DNA of 64,000 nucleotides from Nautilus pompilius (lineage: Eukaryota > Mollusca > Cephalopoda > Nautilida > Nautilidae), in NCBI GenBank assembly GCA_018389105.1, contig JACATO010001035.1, positions 704,501-768,500 on the forward strand, read 5' to 3'. Each line of letters starts with the position of its first letter. Position 1 is the first letter of the stretch. Position numbers and translations under genes: made by a program. The notes below the pieces were generated by a model, which saw only the letters and a program-made list of their open reading frames with translations, had not been told where the DNA came from and searched no databases. This document shows, one piece after another, positions 38,201 to 50,200 of the stretch.

Positions 38201-41200
38201 TGTAGTGCATTATGGTCTACACAGTTAATGTTATAGAGTTTAAGGGTTTTAGTGTGTAATTTATTATTAGGATCTGCTACACAGTAAAAGAGATTTAATG
38301 AGTGAGGTATTAGAATCAAGGATTCGGTTGTGTAGAGTTATAGAAAATTGCCATTACAGAAAATTTTTTCACAATGCAACAATATGAAAGACAGGCCCCA
38401 TGAAATATACATGGATCCGAAGGCCAAATACTGATGCAGCTATAGTACTGATGTCCCGAGACCAGCTTTTAACCAAACTGAGCTGAGCTGAGCTGAGCAG
38501 CAAGTCAAATCTGTAGCATTACACTGTAGAAGAAAGCTTTCTTTATATTATTTCTTTCCAGTTATCTCCATCAGATTTTTAAAGGGTTACTCCATAGGTT
38601 TTGGGGGCCAGAACAAGATCCCACCAAAGCTTGGGAGGGGAAGGGAGCAGATCCTGTACTATTGGTGCTTCCCATTCATCAACAGCAGCTCATTATAGTT
38701 CAAACAGCTGACATTATATGCAACAAAAAAAAAGATAAAAAGAATAATGCTGAAGTAATGGGATGAGAGAAGAGATCGAGTGGACAGTACCTTGTCTGGT
38801 CGGATACAACGCAGAACAATCATTCGTTGAAACTGGTTAAGTCTGGTCTGCCACTCATTAGGTAGCTCTTCAATGTGAGGCTCTTTTGAGTTGTAATAAT
38901 CACGCCATTTACTTATGTTGCTCTCAAAGCTGCTCCTAAAAGAGTTTTAAAAAAAAATCCCAGTAAAGCATCAGCAAATTGCTTCTATCTTGGCGTTTTA
39001 AAGACAGTGGTGAGTCACAAAAATGATCAGTAAAGCTGTTGTTAACAGAGGAATCACCATTCCATTCACCATGTCACTCTCACCCACCAGCTAATTCTAG
39101 TCACAAGGGTTAAAAAAAAAGAAAAAAGGCTGCCACAGGTGACAAAAAAAACCCCCAGACAACTGGAAAGTAAACAATTCCTCTTACCTGATGCTTTTGA
39201 AATTTTTTAGATCATCCATACGACAGATTTCGTCCCAGCTTTTTTCAGAAAGCCAGGAGTGGTCTGGGTTGGGCAGCTTGTTCTCCAAGCCAATGCCGCC
39301 CGTCAGAAAGAACATCAGCTCTGAATAGTCCAGTTCTCCTTTAGCCCTGGAGACAAACAGCAGGTCAAACTAAGTTATCAATCGAGCCGAGTGCGTATGC
39401 AGACTTGAATTACATTAGTACATTAAAAAAGCTGGATTTTCATAACGACAACTAAATAAGCAAAAAAGAAAGGAAAAAAAAACAAAAACAAAACAAGAGA
39501 ACGCGACAGCTTTGGTAAAGTGTGGTGGACTGCCAGCTGGCCCAAATGAAAGCTTGCCATGGTAAGTAATCTTCTAAACCCTTTTTCGAAAGCTGGCGGT
39601 GCTTTTAAAAGCGGGAGAGGATGGAATGTTAAGCAACGTTTTGTTCTGTTTTATCTAAGGAAAATGTTCCTACAAAAACAACTGGACCCATGCTAGTTTT
39701 TGTAGCATTGCGTTGTACAGGTTTTGAATTCCATGCTTTTTCCAGGACACTGATTATAGCCCTCAGTTAGGAATTACTGGTACTGCAATAACTTATCCCT
39801 GTAGCAACTAGCCCCAGTCTCCTCTATTTATGTCTTTTCAGTGTTTTTCCTTTCATCATATAAGGAGAGATACTGTTTGAAAATTGTGTTACCATATTTA
39901 GCTTTTATTTAGATAAAAACACTACATAAAAGATAAACAATTTTATGGTCTAATAAGACCCCTTAAACTTATTTTGTACTTTTACTTATTAAAATATTTG
40001 AGAAAAAGTAATTGACCAAACTACCATCTTAAAATTTCATATTAAAACAATATTATAAATTTTTTTTTGTTCTTAGCTTCAGGAATCAACTGAGATCCCT
40101 TATACAAAATTAAATCTACATTAAACTGGAGGTTGGATTTTGTATTCTTGACTCATGAGGACTCAACCCGCATACGTTTAGCCTCCTGTAACAGTGATAA
40201 CCCTGTTAAACTACTGTGTAAGAACCAAAATTTTGGTTACTATCAGACGGGCAGGAGATGAAAAGAGTTTGGCTGGATTTTCTTTGGTACATAGCAGAAA
40301 TAAGGAAAACGATTTAAGGCCAGACAGTGGATTGCCATGAAGACAGCAGGCAAAAGAGCCTATAGTCAAATTGTGACACTGACTAGAGCAAGAACAGCTC
40401 CCCTGTTATTTATGCTAAAAGCATTAACTGTAATCTCCCTGTATACATATTGAGCTGCCATGGCAATCCGGCAGTGAGTGTTCAGCAAACAAAAATGCAT
40501 CGTGTAGCTACTGCAATTAGAGTAGACTAGTCTCTGTACACATCTGTTAATGATGCTGGTTCAGTTTGATGGGGAAGTACGCTTATCTGACATGGTAGAG
40601 GAGTGGAAATAATATGCTTCAAGCAGTAGCGTGCCAGCTTCTATGAGTGAAACATAATTTTAAAAATCATCAAGGTGAACCAAGTGGTATCGTGAAATAA
40701 ACTCCAGCTCCATTGGTGTTGGCTGTGATGAAGCAGGTAAAACACCAATAAGCAGTTTTGTATGCATGCACAATGTCTGAGTAGTTGTCTTTAATTAATA
40801 GCCTAGATAAAGAACCAGTGAGTGTGGCTGTTAAAGCAATAAATAAATGAATAATAAACACTAAGTAAGTAGATTTATTATTAAAGTTCTCAAGTGCTGT
40901 ATAGTCATACGATCAGTCAAATGTTCAAGTGAAGGGTAATTTTGGCATTCTCTCATTTCAGAGCAGAAAACGTGATGCATGTTTTTATGATACATAACAT
41001 GAAATTGAGACATCAAATTTATCAACAGTAAGGCGAATGCAACTTGAAAGTTCACAGCTATTTTGTGCTGGAGAAATCAAACGAGCAAACTAAATACCAA
41101 ACTTGTTGAGAGTGTGTGTTAACCTGGTCCTGATGAGTATTACAGTAAGATGTAGAGTACTTGGTTGTCATAGAAGCAGCAGCTGAGTGAGATTTGTTAA

Positions 41201-44200
41201 GACATTTATCTGTAATTTCGCAAGTCTGGGTTTAAATGTTTGCTCAGTCACAGGTGGCCCAGGGTCATCACTTGCTACCGAAAAAAAAAAAAAAAGAAGG
41301 TGGCTGCATACATTGTCTCATCAGTCATAGAGAGCTATTAGCATCAAGGAGAGTGTGAAAGATGATAAGTACCTGGTCATTTATCTGGCACAACCTCAGA
41401 AAAAAAACATCTGCTGCAACAAATGACTGCAAATCATAACTAAGAATCACCTCCGGACCGAAAACTTTTGTCTTATGGTCAGCAGAGAAGCTCAACCCTC
41501 AGCCTGATTGCAATGTGGATCAGGCACAATGCTGTTTATTATGCTGCCATTACATAATTTCTGTCTGCACATGAATAAACTTATGGGTCAAGGTTTTACA
41601 AACTACAGTCATTAGTTATAACCATAAAGAGACAGTGGTATGAGCTTGTGTCACATCCTAACCACTCTGCTTTAGTGTTTAGAAAAATCTGACCAGGAAA
41701 TTCTCTCTTGCTGATCCTTTGCCTCCAAGAAATTGGTGCTAACGCATTCGTAAACCATCAAAATATCCTCTCAGGACAGCAAGAGGTTAGAATACTGCCT
41801 CAGCAAGAGTATCCACTAAATACAGTATAGATGGACAAGAAACAGTCATAGCAGCTTGTACAGTTCCAGATCTGACAAGTGTTTACAGATAGAATAGCAT
41901 AATATAGTGTTTACAAGAAGCCTTCAAGGGTTACACAAGGTCTGAACTACCCATAGATAGCATAGTTCAGTGGTTACTACAATTCAGGAAGTCATCAAAA
42001 CTTATGCAAAAGTCTCTTGGTAGAGAACTGTTACTACACTTAACTGTTGTTGGTAGACCACCTGTGAGTGGACAGGTATATATTAAATATCTTTTAACAG
42101 TCAAACAACCTGTAATTGGTGCAGTTTCTCCAGTGAGCAGCAAACATCCATCTCTACATGTAGTTTTTCAACATATAGTAAATATATTTAGATGTTGCTG
42201 CAGACCACATGCAAACCTTAGACTGTCATACTCACTGCTAGTGCTATGGTAAATACAATGCCTTAGCTTTGATTCTGAGTCATTTGTTGTTGTAGGAAAT
42301 TCCCAAGACCCACACCAATTTTAATTTTATTTTGAATCTGTTAAACTATCAATGTGACTACATAAAAATAACTTTGTCCATGTAAGTAAAATACTGGCTA
42401 ATAGATTACAAACACTGTGGCTCTATCAATGCATGTCCGAGTAATTGTTAACTTCTCCGCTTATGTTACATCAATGTTAATTTTTAGACTAGTTTAAAAT
42501 AATGCTGCTTCTTGTTTATTTTTCCTAAATAAGGGAAGTCAAAAGATAATGGTAAAGCTACAAGAACCTTTTCAACTGAATGCTATACAGTGTACTATCT
42601 TGCACAACTATGGGTACAAGTGACAGGAGAGCTCTAACGTTATCCATATGGTTGTGAAAAGTATTGAAAGTTTAAACATGTTCATAGTGAAAGTTATTTA
42701 GAAAGTAAATATTTTTAGTTCTAAAGTAATTTAAGTTTTGTTATTAACTAACTGCAGTATTCCTTTAAAGGAAAATACATATTAATTGCTATGTCTAACA
42801 GATATTTCAAAGCAGAAATAAGCCAAAAGTTTCTTTAAAAGAAACAGATTTTCCTAGTTTTTTAAAATAATTAACTCTAAAATTCCATATTTCTTGAGTG
42901 CAATGTTAAAAAATAAGGAAAACACAGCAAACCAAACAAAGTTAAAGATATTATGAAATAAAAATACTTACCTACTCTCATTATAATCACTCACATCAGA
43001 TAAAACAAAGCCTATAACCTGCACATAAAAACCAGGCTTGATCGTTCCAGCTGACAGCCTTTGTAAACAGGTTCAGCTGGAGATATCTTGTCAGTTTTTA
43101 CTGGGTGTGATAAATACAATGTGAGACTAAGGACAATTAACTAAGAAAATGAGCACTATTCTGAGGCATGGCACTTATAATGTTGTTCATTTTTCTGATC
43201 TGCAATGTGCAAAGGGTCACATTTACGCTTATAAAATCTTTGTGATAGAAGTTCAGTGTGAACAATACCAAGCCAATTGCCCTGGATCCTCAGTCATGCC
43301 TAATTCATAGTTGTCATTCAGCACAAGTCATAAGCTACTAAATTTATCTAGTCTAAAATTTAACTGCTCTTATAATTTTCTTCTTAATTGATTTTAAAAT
43401 AAATACAAGAAAGCAAACTAAAAAAAAAAGCAACTTCGAAACTATTGCCCAAGTTATGTGATGGCTTTAAATATCCCATAATGCAGTTTAGCTGTAGAGA
43501 CAAACCTAATCTATTCTGTTACTCAGATGCTTTATTTAGCAGCTGCAATGTTTATGCTTACTTACAAAGGGGCAAGAAGTCTTCATACTGATTAAGGCCA
43601 ACAAATCATCTTATCCAATATATTACTGTGTCAGATTGAACAGCTGCATGCTGTGATCCCTGTTCCATGCATTCCCCAATATACAGTATTACTTATTATA
43701 TAGCCAGTTCTGCTTATCATGGCCCCTTGTAAACAGAAAACCCAAAATTATTACATTGGATAGTTAACCTGCTTGTTCATCATTGATAGTATCAGGATCA
43801 TTTATCCTTTCTGATTTTAAATATGATGATTGCTGTGCTAAATAAATGCATTAGGCAGACTATCCCATGCCATTCTCTTGCCTCAAAACCCTTCTTATTA
43901 GGTACATAATGAGATTTTGCACATCAGTCTACAATAAATTATATTAAAGGATACTGTTAACAAAATCAAATAGAAACAATTGGAGCTTCTTTGGTAGTGA
44001 CTGACTTTGGTAAAGTTGACAGAGGTGTGGCATATATAAATATCATTATTTCCACTTACTAATGCTAGTAGATATATATATATATATATATATTTTTCTT
44101 CTTCTTTTTTCTAGCTTTACAGAAATTTCAACACAAAAAATCTGAGCATCCACCAGCCGAGTCTCAATAGATCAAAAAAAAATTCTGAATAGGATAGGGT

Positions 44201-47200
44201 TCACACTTCAGGCCAGAAGGACATCAGAAGTGCTATTTTATTTTTTAACACACAAATCAATTTAATTGCAAAGACACAACGAATTCTGCCATAATAAACT
44301 GATTACAAATAATGATAAAGAAACTAGATGAGAGAAAAGTGGGCAGGATTTGTTTATAATGCCACATTGTTGAACCTGCTGCCTAGTTTATTTAAATTGC
44401 CATATTAATAAAGGCAGGTTCACCTGTTTACTTTATGCGCATATAATGTGCTTCTGTGTATACAGCTGTGTGGAGTACCAACATTACTAGTTCCTTGACA
44501 GCAGTACAGAACACCCCAGCAACCATATTAAATGATAAATGGCAAGAAACCATCGTGGCTTATATGATATCTTTTTAAAAAGAAAGAAGAAAAATGTCTA
44601 CAATATTTTTAATCTGGTTTACCCAACAATTATTGCTGATGATTTATTATATCCTTTTGCAATTTTATTACTAAATATTTTTATTCTATTATCAAGCCAG
44701 GACGGTACTTCGGGCAATATCAATACCTTACTCTCTCTCTCTCTCTCTGTCTGTCTGTATGAGAGAGAGAGAGAGAGCGAGAAAAAAATTCTTGCAAAAT
44801 ACATTTATCATGTATAACTAAGTATATTTAATACTGTTCATACGCAATTTAGTGAATCCCTTGCTAATCAAATATGCTAAGCCTGGGTGAAGGTTTAAAT
44901 GATGATGGAGGCTAATGACTGTACTATGCATGCCTACATCCTAGTGATGCATGCATGGAGAACCTTGTAATTGTGGCTCAGACAATCAGGACCCAAAGTT
45001 ACCATGGCAGCAGAAAATGGCTTGATGTACAGTGACTTCAACTGCCATAATGAAAGAACATAATAAGACACTTTTGATTTCAAGCACAGTACCTGGGAAA
45101 AAATGCATGGACAAGCCTGGTAGCAAATGGGGCCAAGCAAAACAGCACATACACTGGTTACAGAAATGGAAACAGGCTACCATTTGGGAGTGTTCTTCCT
45201 TATGTAGTTTGCAGCATTGGTGCTGGTAGAATATGAATGAATATTGAAACACCAATGTGACAATAAACAGTTAAATGATCAATGTACTGAATCATGATAA
45301 TTCTATGAATATTATCTCTTTTCACGATATTTATATGCAAAATATATGTATGCATCAAATCTAATGTAGCATATATATAGTAAGCAAATTTATAGCTGAA
45401 ATATATATATTGGTCAAAGTATAAAAACAATATATAAATAAATAGTTTATACTGACAGAATCCATTTCATATTAAACTAAAACGCTGACTGTAAACTCCT
45501 TAGTTGTGCATAATAATAGACTTTCTTTAGAATGTTTATCTTTGAAACTGTAGGTATCATTTTATTGAGGACATTCAATTTGTCTTAACTGCTGCACCTG
45601 TCAACTATTTATGAAATATTTCTTGAGTCTCAATTTTTTGATAAAAATTTTAGGGCTCACTTTTTCAGATTTAAAGTGCATCATTCTTTAGGAAATGTTC
45701 AAGATGGATAGCTGACAGGTGTGACCAGTATTTCTTACAAGGGGAGACAAATGCGGAGTTTACAGCAATTTTACAAAACAGTCAACAGACGAAAACCCAA
45801 ACAACAGCAAACAGCAAGAGGTGCTGAGTGTTAAAAGTTTGAAACCAAACAAAATCTGTTAATGCAATCAAGCAACAAACATGTAACAGCCCAGCAGTTA
45901 CCTCCCCCTCCACCGCTGCACAGCGAGAAAGTACTTACAATAACATTTTGGAACAAAGGAGAAAGGAGAATAAAAGCTTGTCTTTCTCGAACAGAGATCT
46001 ACAAACATTGCAGTATAAGTTGTATGTAAAATGCTCAGAGAGGTAGCGCAGTCGCTTCTCCAGGATCTTCGACTTATTGCTGCAAAAAGTGTGTGAAGAA
46101 ATTGTAGTTAGACGATATAATATATGACAAAGGGCATGCAAAACTGCAAGAAAAGGTCAAGTAGAGTGAAATGCTAGGTCACCTGCACATACACAATCTC
46201 AACCGGTGCGTGAATAAAATCAGGACAATCTGCACACCTACCGTGTATATTGGGCAAACTCTTATAAGACCACATTTAAGTGTCTAGCACCAGATTTTTC
46301 ATAACTATTTAAAAACTAATTACTAACTAATGCACTTATTTTTTTTTTATTTTGCATTAAATTTTACACAACTCTTCATTCTAGTAGCAGGTAACAGAAA
46401 CATTTCAGAACAACTATGAGCTCTGATGCTATTTCCAACATACTAAGCTGGATTAGGCTATTAGCATAAAAATTCAGCAAACTAAAATTTTGCAACAATA
46501 ATTACATATGGGTGTGCTATTTATGCATTACCATGTATAATTATAAAAGTAAATTCTAGAAAATTTATAATGTGTTAGTCCAATGGTTAGTCTATTGAAC
46601 CGCTAAGGTTGAGGGTCCAAGGTCAGTTTGGTTTGGTATACCTCAATGGACCCTGCTCTTCTTCCCCAGCCACCTATGTGAGATTTCTTTCAGTTACCAT
46701 AGGAAAAGTTAAGTGCTAGGCTGACAACCTGGCCACTGGTTATGAACTCCATGGAACCTGACAGGGTTTCTGTCTTATATCTCTATGGTTCCAGGAGACA
46801 GAATTATACAGAAAATAAAACTTTATCATATAGCGTTTGCACTAAAATAACCATATAAGAATATTATATACAGAAAAGATACTGAGAAGCTATACTGAAA
46901 GAAAATAATAAATAGATAAATACTGCACAGGATTATTATTATAATTGGGTAGATGTTATAACATCAAAAGGTACAGCATTAGTCAAGCACCAATTAGCAT
47001 TGACCTAACATTCCTACAAAACCTTTCCTGGTTTAGGCGAATTCCCATGTAGCAGGTGAGTGTTCTGTTGCCCCATGCAGTTAGTCGTGACGACCAGGTA
47101 AATTGAATACTCACAGGTGTAAACTGATCAGCAATAGGAAAGCAAAGGCCAGTTTGTGGCGAACGAATAGCGAACGGCTGATATGATCATATAACTGATA

Positions 47201-50200
47201 CTGAAAGTAATCCCTGATATACCGCAGACGCTTTTCCACAATCCTCGACTTATTACTGAAATGGAAAGCTGTCAGAAGATGAAGCAAAGATCGGAGTTCA
47301 ATATTAACCCCTTTCATGCCTCGGTTTTCTATCCTAAAAACTAATTTATAAATTTTATCAAAAGAAAGAGGAGAAAAAACAACAAAAGTGGACAAGCAGC
47401 ATCTATTACTTACAGAGAAATTAATTTATGCAAAAGAAGAGAGAATAAAAATGTGTTTTCATTCCTGCAACTAGATAAAAACCAGATGTTAAATTTTTGT
47501 TAACAATTTTGTGATACTGTGTGTCCATGAATGGTTTGAAATATTTCAACATTGAGTTTCTAACCAAACTGTTTTTGGTAACATTTTAACCAGCATAATT
47601 TTTTCCCTAAAAGTCTTTGTTCCCACATGAATAGCAACCATTCTAGATCCCCATGTAAATAATGTTCAGTCCAGAACCAATGTTTAAAAACACACAAAGC
47701 ACATCCCACATAAAAGAGCAGTCAGTCTAGACTCCAGAATTGAATAGTGATCAGGTCATATTTCCATATGGCAAATGCCAGCTTAGATCCAAATATGAAT
47801 GATATGCAGTCCATATCCAAAATATAAACTATAGGGTCATTCCACATCAAGTGGACCAAATTCCGGACTCAAAGAAAGCCGATCCCCCCTCAGAAAAATT
47901 TGCAAAAAATATATGTTGTAGTGGAAGCTTTTAGAATTCTAAATGTGAAATTTGAGCATCCTAAGTGAAAAGATTGACTGAGATACGGTCATTTTTCTGC
48001 ATAGTCCCCTTTCAGACTAAAAAAACATCATTAATTTTCTTCCATTTATGCCTACATTTTTTTTTACTAGTTCCTGTTGGGCTACAGATATCTAACTTTG
48101 CAATATGGAAGAGCATTTTACGTAGATTACGACCATGCATTTGATTTTCCTGTATCTCTTAACCCTTTCCTGTCAGTGCTCTGCAAAAGAGAGAAAAATT
48201 TTGGCTGCTTTGTTTTTTGGCATTTTTGGTGGCTTCTGAGAGTACCTGTTGTACCATCCAGAACCGTGCAAATTGAGTTTTCAGTATATGATTAGTCATA
48301 TATAGACTAGAAAATAACATTGTGATGATATGAGTGATATCCCCTGAGATATCTCAGTCTGAACTTGCTTTCCCATGGAAAAGTGGCCATTTCAGCAGCT
48401 AATTTGGCCATGTCAGACAATGTCAGCAAGATTAATTTTTAATTACAAAATGAAAGCTCTGATGTCCAGTTCTAACATATCCAAAATTCAACTCTGGAAC
48501 TCAAATGCTTCTATTTTTATTTTTACCATCTTTTTTCATGCGTCTTGGCAATATCGTGCATTGTTGCATTTTCATAAGCTGCAAAAAAATCCTTACTTTT
48601 GCACCAAGAGGGTCAAAATCACCATTCTTATAGAACTTTTTATATAGATTACAAATATATCAATTATATGGCTGAAAGAGTTATAGTTTCATCCTGATTG
48701 TGCGCTCAGTAGTGTTGGCTGTGTAGTGTCAGCTTCTCTGCTGACTGACACTAGCTGAGACAAATCTGAGTGCGCACGTGAAAGAGAAAATAAGAGATAA
48801 AGCGCAAAGAGAAAATGACAAAGAACACAACCATTCCATGACGCTTAAACAATGGGGTCTCTGGTATATATCTAGCACTGTCCACACATGCACTTGATTA
48901 ATAACATTGGTCAACAAGCATTTTTCATCAAGCATATGTCAAGGTGTACTTAGTGTAGTTTTTAATGCTGATTTCAAATATACAATTAGTTTTTTGACAT
49001 CACGTACAGTTTTCAAGATGAGAAAGTTTTTTGGTTTTAGCTCATGCATTATATAGAAATTCCAATTAATGACGTGTATGCATGTATTTCATTTACATCA
49101 TGGAAACATACCTTTAAAATAAACTACATTATTCATTGCTGCATAGTTCAGATGCAATATTTCATCATCTTAAATTAACCAATCAAGTTTTGTCTGATGA
49201 AATAGGTATTTCAACATCTCAAATTATCCAGTCATAATTGGTCTGGCGAAATATTTCATCATCTCAAATTCAATATAAGTATAACCGTTTGTATCTATTT
49301 CCTTACTTGTTTTACAGTGTTAACAATGTCAAGACAGTGTAGAAATCCTCCTGATGTGTTTTGTTATGTCTGTGGACAATTTATTGTGAAAGCTCAAAAA
49401 CGTACAATAACACCAGAGATCAAGAAGATTTATAAGCTATACTTTAACTGTCCTCTTGGAGATCAGGACAAGTTATGGGCACCACATTTTATCTGCTCAG
49501 CTTGCTCAAATGGCTTACATGACTGGTTCAATAAGAGGAAGAAGTCCATGCCTTTTGCCATTCCAATGATATGGAGGGAGCCGAAAGACCATGAGAATAT
49601 GGAACTTTTACTTCATGCCATTGCCTATGAAAAATACTCATGGAAAATATGTGGAGATTTAAGTGTCATTGGAATGTTAATGGGAATGCAGTCAGGTTTC
49701 ACAAAATACTGTTGTTTCTTGTGTCTATGGGATAGTCGGGCAACTGACAGACATTATTCGGAATCAAACTGGCAGACAAGAACATCATACCAGCCAGGAC
49801 TGTCTAACGTCAAGAATACACCTCTTGTAGATCCATGTAATGTCCTATTGCCTCCTTTGCACATAAAGCTTGGACTGATGAAACAGTTTGTAAAGACACT
49901 AGGGAAGAGAAATGCCAGAGGGTTTGAGTATATTGTAGAAAAGTTTCCCAAAATCACACAGGCGAAGTTGAAAGAGGGTATCTTTTTTGGACCTCAAATT
50001 AGAGAAGTACTCAAAGATGTCAACTTCAAGACAACACTGGATGAACTGGAATGCTTTCAGTTGGATCTGTGAGAATTTCTTGGGCAACAAGAAGGAAATG
50101 GACTACAAGGATGGCATCAAGAATCTTCTGAAATGTTACTCAGCAATGGGTTGTCGCATGTCACTGAAAGTTCACTTCTTGGACTCCCATCTGGATTTCT

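Larger units (their letters stand above)
39347..45938 (-). other. Long dynein intron before the AAA6 exons
   Basis: 6.6 kb. Contains a tRNA-like SINE at 41175-41297, a TA run (44071-44091) and a CT/GA inverted simple repeat (44731-44782). No open frame with a recognised domain was found elsewhere in it. Confidence 0.6.

Noticed and set aside
41175..41297. Functional tRNA gene
   Set aside because: Promoter boxes and order resemble a tRNA, but the arms do not pair well and a poly(A) tail follows, so SINE is more likely. The same reasoning applies to the sites at 35955 and 46570.
48077..48647. ORFs in the left inverted repeat as genes
   Set aside because: They lie within the terminal repeat, have partners in the other arm and show no conserved motif.
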